DNA of 64,000 bases. It comes from Bradyrhizobium sp. CCGB12 (GTDB lineage: Bacteria > Pseudomonadota > Alphaproteobacteria > Rhizobiales > Xanthobacteraceae). Positions 10,385 to 19,398 of this stretch are shown here, piece by piece; the stretch's first letter is position 1, and every line of letters starts with the position of its first letter. Position numbers and translations under genes: made by a program. The stretch spans positions 310,001-374,000 of the forward strand of contig NZ_JANADO010000001.1 of NCBI RefSeq assembly GCF_024199845.1. The letters run 5' to 3'. The notes under the pieces are model-generated. The model was given only the letters and a program-made list of their open reading frames with translations, was not told where the DNA came from and did no database searches.

Positions 10385-10585
10385 ATGACCCGAGCAGACA
10401 TCGGCGACATCCCCAAGCAGAACCCCTGTGCACAATGTGGCACACCGATCCCGTTCCCGGACTGGATCGAACCGGGCGAAGGCCGCGTTTCCTATCTCTG
10501 GGCCTGCCACGCCTGCGGCTACCGCTTCGAGGCGGTGGCGATCTTCGATGAGCACGCGATCGAGCATCCGCCGCTCGCGGCCTGA
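10385..10585 (+). CDS. Small zinc-ribbon protein of unknown function
   Basis: A 66-residue protein starting MTRADIGDIPKQNPC. Two CXXC pairs (CAQC near residue 15 and CHAC near residue 40) are spaced as in a zinc ribbon, with EPGEGRVSYLWACHACGYRF between and around them. A GGGAGG-like ribosome site sits about nine bases before the ATG. It is divergent from the lytic transglycosylase and convergent with the histidine kinase gene. I do not know a function; metal binding is inferred from the cysteines. Confidence 0.7.
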   Translation: MTRADIGDIPKQNPCAQCGTPIPFPDWIEPGEGRVSYLWACHACGYRFEAVAIFDEHAIEHPPLAA

Positions 10586-10591
10586 AGTGCG

Positions 10592-11920
10592 CTAAGCCGC
10601 CAGCCTAGGCTCCTGCCATATCGGCAATTGCATCCGCACGATCAAGCCGTGCGGCTCGCGGTCGTGCAGCGACAGCTCGCCGCCATGGGCGAGGGCGATT
10701 GCGCGCGCGATCGACAGGCCGAGCCCGAAACCGGTGGACTCGTCCATGGTGCGCGCATCGTCGCCGCGCACGAACGGCTCCAGCATCTCCTGCTTGCGCG
10801 CATCCGAGATGCCGGGGCCGTCGTCTTCGACGTCGATGACGAGCGTGGTGCCGGAGACATCGAGGCGGATTGTCACCTCGGCGCCGAAGCGCACCGCGTT
10901 CTCGACGAGATTGGTGACGGCGCGATGCAGATCGTCGGGGCGCGCGGCGGCGGTCGCCGAAGCCGGCCCGTCGTAATGCACGATGTGGCCCATGTCGCCG
11001 AACTGATCGGCGATGAGCTGGAGCGTGCTGGCGATGTCGACCAGCGTCACCGCCTCGATCTTGCGGTCGTTGCGCAGCAGCGACAGCACGGATTCCAGCA
11101 TCGAGCGCATCTGGTCGAGGTCGATCAGCATGCGCTTGCGGTTGCCTTCGTCCTCGATGAACTCGGCGCGCAGCCGCAAGCGCGTGATCGGCGTGCGCAG
11201 ATCGTGGCTGATCGCGGCCAGCATCCGCGTGCGATCCGACATCAGCCGCGCGATCCGCTCATGCATGCGGTTGAGCGCGCGCGCCACTGAGCGCATCTCC
11301 TCCGGACCGCGCTCGGGCAGCGGCTCGGCCGTGCCGTCCAGGCTGAAATTCTCCGCGGCCTTGGCGAAGGACGACAGCGGTGCGGCCAGCGCATAGGCCG
11401 CCCACAGGCCCAGCATCGTGACGCTGATCAGCGCGAACAGCAGCGTGATCATCCACGGGCCGCCCCAGAACCTGGGCGGATGAGGCCCGTGCTCGACGCG
11501 GCCCGCGATCATGGTGCCGTCGGGCAATTCGACTGCGACCCGAGGCACGCCGTCCTGCGGCGCAAGCGCGACCACCTTGTACTGGTGGCCGAGATGCCGG
11601 CGCACATTGCGCACATGCTGGGCCTCGCCCTCGGTGCCGATGGTGGCCGCTCCCGGCGCGAGGACTTCGATCCCGGCCTTCGGAAATGCACGCGTAATAT
11701 TGGCGAGAATGCGCGGCCGCTCGGCTGCATCCGCGCCGTTGAGCAGCAGGACCGCATCCGCCAATTGGTGCGCGCTGTCGGGCGGCGGCTCGGCGCGGTC
11801 CGGCCTGCTGATCAGGAAGCTCGCGGTCAGGATCAGATGCAGCGCGACGATCGAGGCCACCACCAGCGCGGCGATCTGCCCGCCGATGCTCTTGAGGTGG
11901 AAGAAGCGGAACGGCGTCAT
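10592..11920 (-). CDS. Sensor histidine kinase, EnvZ-like
   Basis: A 442-residue inner-membrane sensor. Transmembrane helices lie at about 14-36 and 155-180 and bracket a periplasmic domain of roughly 115 residues. A HAMP-like linker is followed by the phosphoacceptor ISHDLRTPITRL (His239), the N box LVENAVRFG, G1 DVEDDGPGI and G2 GFGLGLSIA. It should autophosphorylate and pass phosphate to the response regulator whose gene ends 13 bases upstream. The signal is unknown. Confidence 0.93.
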   Translation of the reverse strand: MTPFRFFHLKSIGGQIAALVVASIVALHLILTASFLISRPDRAEPPPDSAHQLADAVLLLNGADAAERPRILANITRAFPKAGIEVLAPGAATIGTEGEAQHVRNVRRHLGHQYKVVALAPQDGVPRVAVELPDGTMIAGRVEHGPHPPRFWGGPWMITLLFALISVTMLGLWAAYALAAPLSSFAKAAENFSLDGTAEPLPERGPEEMRSVARALNRMHERIARLMSDRTRMLAAISHDLRTPITRLRLRAEFIEDEGNRKRMLIDLDQMRSMLESVLSLLRNDRKIEAVTLVDIASTLQLIADQFGDMGHIVHYDGPASATAAARPDDLHRAVTNLVENAVRFGAEVTIRLDVSGTTLVIDVEDDGPGISDARKQEMLEPFVRGDDARTMDESTGFGLGLSIARAIALAHGGELSLHDREPHGLIVRMQLPIWQEPRLAA

Positions 11921-11933
11921 GACGGCCGTTCCC

Positions 11934-12674
11934 TCAGCTGCTCAGGGGTGCGGTCACCGCCTCGGTTCTCGGCGTGAACAGATAGCCGCCGGAGCGCACC
12001 GTCTTGATGATGGTGGGATCGGCCGGATTGGGCTCGATCTTGCGGCGGATGCGGCTGACCAGCACGTCGATGGAGCGCTCGAACGAGCCGGTGTTGCGCC
12101 CCTGCGTGAGGTCGAGCAGGCTGTCGCGCGACAGCACGCGGCCGGGCCGTTCGCAGAACGTCCTCAGCAGGTCGAACTCGGCGCTGGTCACCGCGACGCG
12201 CGCGCCTTCGGGATTGCGCAATTCGCGCAGGCGTAGGTCGATGCGCCAGCCCTCGAAGGCGAGCGTGGAGGCGCCTTCGATCGAGCTCGCGGCTTGCGCC
12301 GCAGCCTGACGGCGCAGCACCGCGTTGATGCGGGCGAGCAGCTCGCGCGGGTTGAACGGCTTCGGCAGATAGTCGTCCGCGCCCATCTCGAGGCCGACGA
12401 TGCGGTCGACGTCCTCGCCGCGCGCGGTCAGCATGATGATCGGCGTCTGCGCCTCCGAACGCACCTTGCGGCAGAGGCTGAGGCCGTCCTCGCCCGGCAG
12501 CATGACGTCGAGGATGATCAGGTCGACGCGATGGTCGGCCATCGCGCGCGACATCTCGCGGCCGTCGCTCACGGCGGTGACGTTGCAGGCGTTGTTGCGC
12601 AGGTATTTCGCAATCAACGTCCGGGTTTCGCGGTCGTCCTCGACGACCAGGATGTTGGGATTGGGAATGGCCAT
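11934..12674 (-). CDS. OmpR-family response regulator
   Basis: A 246-residue regulator with an N-terminal receiver (VVEDD acidic pocket, phosphoacceptor Asp56 in LIILDVMLPGEDG, Lys in LPKPF) and a C-terminal OmpR-type winged helix (TSAEFDLLRTFCERPGRVLS ... IDVLVSRIRRKIE). It forms an operon with the kinase downstream. A longer open frame to 13340 is antisense to the next gene and rejected; the ATG at 12674 starts the receiver in the normal place. It most likely controls promoters in the 180-base gap shared with the divergent gene, but no binding repeats were recognised. Confidence 0.94.
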   Translation of the reverse strand: MAIPNPNILVVEDDRETRTLIAKYLRNNACNVTAVSDGREMSRAMADHRVDLIILDVMLPGEDGLSLCRKVRSEAQTPIIMLTARGEDVDRIVGLEMGADDYLPKPFNPRELLARINAVLRRQAAAQAASSIEGASTLAFEGWRIDLRLRELRNPEGARVAVTSAEFDLLRTFCERPGRVLSRDSLLDLTQGRNTGSFERSIDVLVSRIRRKIEPNPADPTIIKTVRSGGYLFTPRTEAVTAPLSS

Positions 12675-12854
12675 GCGCTTTGTTTGTCCAAGATTCGGGC
12701 CAAATGGCGAAGATTTTTGTTGCAGAGTGTTTCCAGAGGCCATGCCGCAATGCCGGGACATGACCGGGCAGTGGAGCGGCAAGATCTCGTTAAGGCCGTT
12801 AACCATACCGTGCCGCCGTTCGCCACGAAACCCCGCAATATCCACGGAGCCATC

Positions 12855-13433
12855 ATGACCTCGATTTCGGCGGCCTCCGCCGGCAGCTACCAGTCGCCGC
12901 TGCAGCGGCTGCAGCAGGAATTGCAATCGCAAGTCTCCGCCGGCACGATCTCGTCGTCGGACCAGTCCGCGCTCTCGACGGCGCTGACCGATATCGACAC
13001 GGCGCTCCAGCAGAGCCGGTCCAGCGACCAGTCGAGCGGCACGCGTCCCTCCAAGGACGAGATGCAGTCGAAGATCGACGACCTCATCTCGAACGAGGTG
13101 TCGAACGGGACGCTGACGTCGGACCAGGCTGAGGAGCTGAAGAGCGTGTTTCAGTCCACCTTCGCGAACGGTCCCGGCGGAGCGGGTGGACCCGGTGGTG
13201 CAGGCGGACCGCCGCCCGGTCCGCCGCCGGACGACAGCAGCTCGGATTCGTCCTCCACGGACTCGACCAGCAGCTCGTCCAGTGACCAGACGACGGCCGA
13301 GATCCTCCAGCAATTCCTCCAGGCGCTCCAGCAGTCGCAATCGTCGGCGTCGTCCTACGGCGCCAATGGGGGCGCGACGGGCTCCTCGAGCGGCTCAGGC
13401 TTCTCCGCGCTGCTGATCGACTACAAGAGCTGA
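12855..13433 (+). CDS. Low-complexity Ser/Gly-rich protein, unknown function
   Basis: A 192-residue protein without signal peptide or membrane segment. The N-terminal 100 residues contain two related helical units (SAGTISSSDQSALSTALTDI and NGTLTSDQAEELKSVFQSTF). A glycine/proline run (GPGGAGGPGGAGGPPPGPPP) and a Ser/Asp/Thr-rich linker follow, then LQQFLQALQQSQSS. It is divergent from the response regulator, 180 bases away, and could be a target. I do not recognise a named family. Confidence 0.7.
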   Translation: MTSISAASAGSYQSPLQRLQQELQSQVSAGTISSSDQSALSTALTDIDTALQQSRSSDQSSGTRPSKDEMQSKIDDLISNEVSNGTLTSDQAEELKSVFQSTFANGPGGAGGPGGAGGPPPGPPPDDSSSDSSSTDSTSSSSSDQTTAEILQQFLQALQQSQSSASSYGANGGATGSSSGSGFSALLIDYKS

Positions 13434-13661
13434 CCTGAGTGACCCAGGTCGGCGCGTTTCCTCGCCGCGGTCTGCTTCACCCAGGGAGCACGATCGTCGG
13501 CGAGGAACCGTGCGCCGCAAAATGTTCCTGAGTGACGCAGGAACTAGCCTTGCGAGATTTTCGCACTCGCGTATCGCGCGACGAAATTGCCGCGCACAAG
13601 GAACTGCGCGTGATCAGCGCTGTTTTCTCCGCATGAGGTTTCGTGAAGAGGAGAGGACAAC

Positions 13662-14189
13662 ATGCTGACGAAATCGATCGCCGCCGGCCTCGCCGGCGCC
13701 GCCCTGCTTGCAACCGCCGCGTTTGCGCAAAATCCGACCGTCACCACCGACAAGGCGCCGACCGCGGCCACCGCCACGACGACAACCGCGTCCGGCCAGT
13801 GGCGTACGTCCAAGATGGACGGCCTGAAGGTGTACAACGAGGCCAACGAGAACATCGGCACGATCAATGACCTGCTGATGGACAAGAGCGGCGACATCAA
13901 GATTGCCGTGATCGGCGTCGGCGGCTTCCTCGGCATGGGCGAGCATCTCGTCGCCGTGCCCTATGAGAAGTTGAAGTTCGTCAACGAGGCCGTCGCCTAC
14001 ACCGGCACCGGCACGAATCCGGGCGCCAAGCCCGCCGCGACCACCACCACGGGCGCTGCGACCGGCACCGACAACAAGCCCGCTGCGACCACGACGTCGT
14101 CAACGTCCAAATGGTATCCGGACCACGCCGTGTTCAACGCCAGCAAGGACGAGCTGAAGAACATGCCGCAGTTCAAGTACTCGGAGTAA
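13662..14189 (+). CDS. Exported PRC-barrel domain protein
   Basis: A 175-residue protein with a signal peptide (SIAAGLAGAALLATAAFAQN, cut after AFA). Residues about 45-110 form a PRC-barrel: WRTSKMDGLKVYNEANENIG, then DLLMDKSGDIKIAVIGVGGF and VPYEKLKF. The tail is rich in Thr/Ala repeats and ends in a basic-aromatic segment. A GAGGAG ribosome site lies before the ATG. PRC-barrels of this periplasmic type are common in Bradyrhizobium; no partner is visible, and the exact role is unknown. Confidence 0.85.
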   Translation: MLTKSIAAGLAGAALLATAAFAQNPTVTTDKAPTAATATTTTASGQWRTSKMDGLKVYNEANENIGTINDLLMDKSGDIKIAVIGVGGFLGMGEHLVAVPYEKLKFVNEAVAYTGTGTNPGAKPAATTTTGAATGTDNKPAATTTSSTSKWYPDHAVFNASKDELKNMPQFKYSE

Positions 14190-14256
14190 TGGGCTTCTAA
14201 ACGATTGAACGAAGCGCGCCTGGTTTTCGCCGGGCGCGCTGTCGTGTCCTTTCCAA

Positions 14257-14397
14257 CCTCGCCCCGCTTGCGGGGAGAGGTCGGATTGCATCGAAGATGC
14301 AATCCGGGTGAGGGGGGACTCTCCACGAATCCAACTGGCGCCGTCCCTGTGGAGACTCCTTCTCACCCCAACCCTCTCCCCGCAAGCGGGGAGAGGG
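14257..14397. repeat. Palindromic repeat (family C), copy 2
   Basis: Arms CCTCGCCCCGCTTGCGGGGA and CTCTCCCCGCAAGCGGGGAG enclose GGTGAGGGGGGACTCTCC and its partner. It lies between the convergent ends of the PRC-barrel gene and the binding-protein gene, where it could terminate both. Confidence 0.82.
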
Positions 14398-14406
14398 AGA
14401 AGACTC

Positions 14407-15618
14407 TCAGTGCGTCACCAGCGGGCAGCCGCCCTTGTCGAGCGGACGGAACGCCTCGTCGCCGGGCACGGTGGCGATCAGCTTGTAGAGGTCCCACTCG
14501 CCCTTGGATTCCTCGGGCTTCTTGACCTCGAACAGATACATGTCGTGGACCATGCGGCCGTCGATGCGAATCTTGCCGTTCTTCGCAAAGAAGTCGTTGA
14601 CCGGCGTCGCACGCATCTGCGCCATCACCTTCGGCGCCTCGTCGGTCTTGATGGCCTCGATCGCCTTCAGATAGTGCATGGTCGCCGAATAAAGGCCGGC
14701 CTGGATCATGGTCGGCATGTGCCCAACCTTCTCGTTGAAGCGCTTCGAGAAGGCGCGCGTTTCATCGTTCATGTCCCAGTAGAAGGCGTCGGTGACGATC
14801 AGGCCTTGCGTCGCCTTGATGCCGAGTGAATGCGTGTCGGTGATCTCTTGGAGCAGCGCGATCATCTTCTGGCCGCCCTGGGTCAGGCCGAACTCGGAAG
14901 CCTGCTTCAGCGCGTTGGTGGTGTCGCCGCCGGCATTCGCCAGCGCGACCACCTTGGCCTTGGAGGCCTGGGCCTGGAGAAGGAAAGAGGAGAAGTCCGA
15001 CGAGTTGAGCGGGTGGCGGACGTCGCCGAGCACCTTGCCGCCGCTCTCCTTGACCACGTTGGCGGCGTCGCGTTCGAGCGCCATGCCGAAGGCGTAGTCG
15101 GCGGTGACGAAGAACCAGGAGTCCTCGCCGCGCTTGACCATCGCCTTGCCGGCGACGTTCGACAGCGCATAGGTGTCGTAGGTCCAGTGCACCGTGTTGG
15201 GCGAGCAGGCGACGCCGGTGATGTCGGACGAGCCGCCGCCGGAATTGATGTTGATCTTGTTCTTCTCGCGCGTCAGCGCCGAGATCGGCAGCGCCACCGA
15301 GGATGTCGGCACGTCGAAGATCGCGTCGACCTTGTCGTTGTCGTACCAGTTGCGGGCGATGTTGACGCCGACGTCGGGCTTGTTCTGGTGATCGGCCGCG
15401 ACGACCTGCACGGGCTTGCCCGCAACCTTGGCGCCGTAATCGGCGACCGCCATCTCGACGGCGGCGAGCGAGCCCTTGCCAGTCGCATCCGCATAGAGGC
15501 TCGACATGTCCGTGAGCACGCCGATCTTGACGACATCGTCGGAAATCTGCGCCTGCGCGGCGCCGGATGTTGCGGCCAGAGCGAGGCCGGCTGCGACGGC
15601 CGCGATGAGTTTTTGCAT
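14407..15618 (-). CDS. ABC transporter substrate-binding protein, LivJ-like
   Basis: A 403-residue periplasmic binding protein of the Peripla_BP_6 / branched-chain amino-acid type. The signal peptide ends at AQA before QISDD. VKIGVLTDMSSLYADATGKG at the start of the mature chain and the central NINSGGGSSDITG region fit the family. No permease or ATPase genes of the Liv type lie nearby, so it is an orphan and must work with transport parts encoded elsewhere. The ligand cannot be read from the sequence; rhizobia have many such proteins for amino acids, amides or aromatic acids. Confidence 0.92.
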   Translation of the reverse strand: MQKLIAAVAAGLALAATSGAAQAQISDDVVKIGVLTDMSSLYADATGKGSLAAVEMAVADYGAKVAGKPVQVVAADHQNKPDVGVNIARNWYDNDKVDAIFDVPTSSVALPISALTREKNKININSGGGSSDITGVACSPNTVHWTYDTYALSNVAGKAMVKRGEDSWFFVTADYAFGMALERDAANVVKESGGKVLGDVRHPLNSSDFSSFLLQAQASKAKVVALANAGGDTTNALKQASEFGLTQGGQKMIALLQEITDTHSLGIKATQGLIVTDAFYWDMNDETRAFSKRFNEKVGHMPTMIQAGLYSATMHYLKAIEAIKTDEAPKVMAQMRATPVNDFFAKNGKIRIDGRMVHDMYLFEVKKPEESKGEWDLYKLIATVPGDEAFRPLDKGGCPLVTH

Positions 15619-15739
15619 GCTGTTTCTCCCTGTGTGTTTTTGTTCGGGCGTTGTTGCAGGGACGTTTTAGCGACAATCGGTCGCGGGAGCAAAGCCAGGG
15701 ATGCGTGAGGAGGGTTGAGCAATAAGTAGGGGGGCTCGC

Positions 15740-15866
15740 GTCATTCCGGGGCGCGCACTCTTGGGCGCGAGCTACGATGCGCAATTGCGCATCTGAGAAT
15801 CCATTCATCCACCGTCGCCTCGGCCCGATGGATTCCGGGCTCGCGCTTCGCGCGCCCCGGAATGAC
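15740..15866. repeat. Palindromic repeat (family E), copy 1
   Basis: Arms GTCATTCCGGGGCGCGC and GCGCGCCCCGGAATGAC with inner CGATGCGCAATTGCGCATC and a CCATTCATCC / GATGGATT pair. A short form is at 50195-50235. It separates the binding-protein gene from the polyamine importer operon end. Confidence 0.85.
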
Positions 15867-15877
15867 AGTGGGGCAGG

Positions 15878-16708
15878 TCAGCCGCTGCTGCCCTTGAGCC
15901 GTTCGTTGCGCCGGCGCAAGCCTTCCATGGTGGCGAGGAGGATGACCGATACCGTCGTCAGAATCACCGCTGCGGCCGTGATCGTCGGGCTGATGTTCTC
16001 GCGGATGCCGGCGAACATCTCGCGCGGCAGGGTGCGCTGCTCGGGACCTGCCATGAACAGCACGATCACCACTTCGTCGAAGCTGGTCGCGAAGGCGAAC
16101 AGCGCGCCCGACGCGAGGCCAGGCATGATCAGCGGCAGGATCACGCGGCGGAACGCGTAGAGCGGCGAGGCGCCGAGTGAGGCGGCGGCGCGCACCAGAT
16201 TGGTGTCGAAGCTTTGCAGGGTCGCGCCGACCGTGATCACCACAAAGGGCGTCGCCAGCGCGGTGTGGGCTAGTATCAAGCCGAGATAGCTGCCCGTCAG
16301 TCCGATCGGGGCGAAGAAGAAATAGAGACCGACCGCGGTGATGACGCCGGGCACGACGACCGGCGACAGCACGAAGGCCAGCACGAGCGGTTTGAGCCGG
16401 CTCTTCCACTGCGCCAGCCCCAGCGCGGCCAATGTGCCGAGCACCATGGACAGCACCGTCGAGGCGACGCCTATGATCATGCTGTTCTTCAGCGAACTCA
16501 TCCAGCGCGGCGAATTGATGAAATCGTCGTACCAGCGCAAGGAGAGCCCGGGCAGCGGATAGGTCAAGTAGGAGCCTGAGCTGAAGGACAGCGGCATGAT
16601 CGCCAGGATTGGCGCGATCAGGAAGATGAACACCAGCGTGGAGATGACGATGGTCGCAGTCCACGCGACGCGCTGGCTGGGCGTGCGGAGGGAGGAATAA
16701 TCGCTCAA
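15878..16708 (-). CDS. Polyamine-type ABC transporter permease (PotC-like)
   Basis: A 276-residue inner-membrane permease with about six transmembrane helices and the EAA loop (ANLVRAAASLGASPLYAF-like segment followed by VILPLIMPGL). It pairs with the PotB-like permease to form the channel. No ATG is available at the right place: TTG at 16708, overlapping the TGA of the upstream permease gene, starts the protein as LSDYSSLRTPSQ. The open frame continues upstream antiphase to the PotB gene, giving a false 714-residue fusion. Confidence 0.9.
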   Translation of the reverse strand: MSDYSSLRTPSQRVAWTATIVISTLVFIFLIAPILAIMPLSFSSGSYLTYPLPGLSLRWYDDFINSPRWMSSLKNSMIIGVASTVLSMVLGTLAALGLAQWKSRLKPLVLAFVLSPVVVPGVITAVGLYFFFAPIGLTGSYLGLILAHTALATPFVVITVGATLQSFDTNLVRAAASLGASPLYAFRRVILPLIMPGLASGALFAFATSFDEVVIVLFMAGPEQRTLPREMFAGIRENISPTITAAAVILTTVSVILLATMEGLRRRNERLKGSSG

Positions 16709-17967
16709 TTCTTCATGCCCCCCGTGACCTGCTGTCCCTGCACCAGCTTGCCGTAAAGGAGAGCGAGCAGAACAGTGGCCAGCAGCAACACCGCACCCAA
16801 TGCCGAGGCAAGGCCCCAATTGGCCGTCTCGGTCGTGTAGAGCGCGATGAAGTAGCTGATCATCTGGTCGGCGGCGCCGCCGACGAGCGCCGGTGTGATG
16901 TAGTAGCCGAGCGCCAGGATGAAGACGAGCAGACTTCCCGCGCCGATACCGGGCAGTGTTTGCGGCAGGTAGATCCGCAGGAAGGCGGTGACCGGCGGCG
17001 CACCGAGCGAGGCGGCGGCACGCATGTAGGCAGGCGAGATCGCCTTCATGCTGCTGTACAGCGGCAGGATCATGAACGGCAGGAGAACGTGGGTCATTGC
17101 CACGCAGACACCGAAGCGGTTGTAGATCAGCCGCAACGGCTCGTCGATGATGCCAAGCCAGTGCAGGCTGTCGTTCACGACGCCCTTGCTCTGCAACAGC
17201 ACGATCCAGGCGCAGGTGCGGACCAGAAGCGAAGTCCAAAACGGTAGCAGGACGAAGATCATCAGCAGGTTCGACCGGCCGGGCGGCAGCGTCGCCAAGA
17301 GGTAGGCGACCGGGAAGCCAAGGATCAGGCAGAGTGCCGTGACGCTGAGGCTGATGATGAAGGTGCGGGCGAAGACGCTGCGGTAAATGGCCTGATCCGG
17401 CGCGGCCGCGACGATCGCGCCGTCCACGTTCCTGACGAGGTCGAGCGCCGCCAGCAGGTAGAAACCGGTCAATGGGCCGCTGGCATCCTTGATCGTCGTC
17501 CATGTCGCGCGTTCGCGCCAGGCCGGATTGATCTTGCCCAGCGTCTCCTTGGCCGTGCCGGGCTCCGGCACCGCCTTCAGATTGCGTGCAGTGCTGGTCA
17601 GGATCGTGCGGAAGCCGTTGAGGGCGTAGTTCAGCCGCTTGGCGGCGATGGCCATGGTGCCGGAGGCGCGCGCCGCCAGGATATCGCTGGCCAGTGCCGC
17701 GTAGGCGCTTTCGTTCGGCAGGTCCTTGCCGTCCCAGCCGGCGAGAGCAGCGACGGTCTGGGGCAGGATCTGGCGTACCTCCCGGTCGTCGACCGAGCGC
17801 CACAGCATGCCGGCGATGGGGCCTGCGAAGGTGAAGAGCAGATACAGCAGAAGCGGCAGAACCAGTGCCAATGCCTTGAGCTGGCGCGCCCGCTCGGCCC
17901 GCTTCAGACGGCGCTTGAGCGGCACTTCGGTCGGGGCGTCGGCGCCGGTCACAGACGCGGCCGTCAT
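16705..17967 (-). CDS. Polyamine-type ABC transporter permease (PotB-like)
   Basis: A 420-residue permease, longer than the usual 280-320 for PotB. The extra length is a predicted periplasmic insertion of about 150 residues between the first helix (LLLYLLFTFAGPIAG) and the second (IISLSVTALCLILGFP). The EAA motif is seen in MRAAASLGAPPVTAFLRIYL. It overlaps the PotC-like gene by four bases. A palindromic repeat separates it from the binding-protein gene. Confidence 0.9.
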   Translation of the reverse strand: MTAASVTGADAPTEVPLKRRLKRAERARQLKALALVLPLLLYLLFTFAGPIAGMLWRSVDDREVRQILPQTVAALAGWDGKDLPNESAYAALASDILAARASGTMAIAAKRLNYALNGFRTILTSTARNLKAVPEPGTAKETLGKINPAWRERATWTTIKDASGPLTGFYLLAALDLVRNVDGAIVAAAPDQAIYRSVFARTFIISLSVTALCLILGFPVAYLLATLPPGRSNLLMIFVLLPFWTSLLVRTCAWIVLLQSKGVVNDSLHWLGIIDEPLRLIYNRFGVCVAMTHVLLPFMILPLYSSMKAISPAYMRAAASLGAPPVTAFLRIYLPQTLPGIGAGSLLVFILALGYYITPALVGGAADQMISYFIALYTTETANWGLASALGAVLLLATVLLALLYGKLVQGQQVTGGMKN

Positions 17968-18054
17968 GGATTGAGCCTCTTTGACCGGACATCCCTCGCC
18001 ATTTCAGGCAGGGCAATCGCATGTGCCCTTTCGGAGCGGCCTGAGCAAGCGCCT

Positions 18055-18183
18055 CGTCCTTCGAGACGACCGCTTCGCGGTCTCCTCAGGATGAGGCTCA
18101 TCGACAACGGCGCTTGTAAAGTCGCTGCCACAGACTCAAACCTCATCCTGAGGGCCCGCCGTAGGCGGGCGTCTCGAAGGATG
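18055..18183. repeat. Palindromic repeat (family D), copy 2
   Basis: CGTCCTTCGAGACGACCGC...CTCCTCAGGATGAGG pairs with CCTCATCCTGAGGGCCCGCC...CGTCTCGAAGGATG. It lies between the binding-protein gene and the permease genes of one operon, a position where such hairpins often protect the upstream mRNA and lower expression of the permeases. Confidence 0.82.
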
Positions 18184-18249
18184 TGCCGCGGGCAAGCGAT
18201 CCGCCACGTTTTTCCCTCTACTTGCGCCGCACGCCGGTTCCGTCGCGCG

Positions 18250-19317
18250 CTATTTCGCGGCCCATTTGTTGAAGCGCTCGGTCAGGCGGTCGATGTTCTC
18301 GAGCCAGAAGCCAACGTTGATCTCGACCGCGTTCTTGATGTTGTCAGGCGCTGTCGGCAGATCCTTCAGAACGGCGGGCTGCAGCCGGGCGGCTGCGTCC
18401 TTGTTCGAGGTGCCATAAGCAATGTTCTCCGACAGTTTTGACTGGTTCTCCGGCTTGCCTGCGAAATCCAGGAACTTGTAGGCCGCGTCCTTGTTCGGGC
18501 TCCCCTTCAGGATGACCCAGCTGTCGAGCGTGAATAGCGCTCCGTCCCACACCATGCCGAAATTCTTCTTTTCGTTCTTGTTCGCGGTATCGATGCGGCC
18601 GTTGTAGACCGAGGTCATGGCCACCTCGTCGGAAGCGAGCAATTGCGGTGGTTGGGCGCCGGCCTTCCACCAGACGATGTCGCTCTTGATGGTGTCCAGC
18701 TTCTTGAAGGCGCGATCGATGCCTTCGTCGGTGGCCAGCACCTTGTAGACATCCTTCGGCGCGACGCCGTCAGCCATGAGGGCGATCTCCAGCGTGGTCT
18801 TCGGACCCTGACGCAGGCCGCGCTTGCCCGGAATCTTCTTGGTGTCGAAGAAGTCGGCCCAGCCGTTGGGGGCTGTCTTCAGCTTGTCCTTGTCGTAGCC
18901 GAGAACGAAGTCGTAGAGGATGGCGCCGACGCCGCAGGGATTGACTGCCGGCGGGATATAGGCGGCCTCGCCGCCGATCCTGGAATAGTCCATCTTTTCG
19001 AACAGGCCTTCCTCGCAGCCGACCGCGAGCTCGTCGCTCTCGACCTGGACGAGATCCCAGGTGGCGGCGCCACCCTGCACCTTGGCGCGCAGCACCCCGA
19101 TGCCGCCGTCCCAGGACTCGTCGTTCATCGGAAGGCCGGCTGCCTTCTTGAACGGCTCGAAATAGACCTTCTTCTGGGCATCCTGATACGCGCCGCCCCA
19201 CGACACGACGGTGAGGTCACGCGCCTGCCCGGCCGTCGTCAGCGCCGCACCGGCAGTGAGCGCCGCGGCGAAACCCAACGCGATCTTGCCAATCTTGCCA
19301 ATCTTGCGCTTCAGCAT
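18250..19317 (-). CDS. Spermidine/putrescine-type ABC substrate-binding protein (PotD-like)
   Basis: A 355-residue periplasmic protein with a signal peptide (cut near GQARDLTVV). DLTVVSWGGAYQDAQKKVYF opens the mature chain as in the PotD/PotF group of extracellular solute-binding proteins, and TWDLVQVESDELAVGCEEGL follows. It delivers its ligand, probably a polyamine or related amine, to the two permeases downstream. Ligand is inferred from family only. Confidence 0.92.
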   Translation of the reverse strand: MLKRKIGKIGKIALGFAAALTAGAALTTAGQARDLTVVSWGGAYQDAQKKVYFEPFKKAAGLPMNDESWDGGIGVLRAKVQGGAATWDLVQVESDELAVGCEEGLFEKMDYSRIGGEAAYIPPAVNPCGVGAILYDFVLGYDKDKLKTAPNGWADFFDTKKIPGKRGLRQGPKTTLEIALMADGVAPKDVYKVLATDEGIDRAFKKLDTIKSDIVWWKAGAQPPQLLASDEVAMTSVYNGRIDTANKNEKKNFGMVWDGALFTLDSWVILKGSPNKDAAYKFLDFAGKPENQSKLSENIAYGTSNKDAAARLQPAVLKDLPTAPDNIKNAVEINVGFWLENIDRLTERFNKWAAK

Positions 19318-19398
19318 GGTCTTTGTCCCTTCGTGTGAGTTGCGTTGAGGTGGATCGATGTCGGTTCGCTCGTGTTGAAGAATGGCTGCAGCGTTGGA

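Noticed and set aside
9563..10567. 334-residue version of the lytic transglycosylase
   Set aside because: The extra part is antisense to the zinc-ribbon gene and would bury the signal peptide.
11934..13340. Extended response regulator of 468 residues
   Set aside because: The extra N-terminal part is antisense to the Ser/Gly-rich gene; the receiver domain starts at the ATG at 12674.
15878..18022. 714-codon apparent permease fusion
   Set aside because: Only the last 276 residues look like protein; upstream part is out-of-frame PotB sequence. A TTG start at the overlap explains it.
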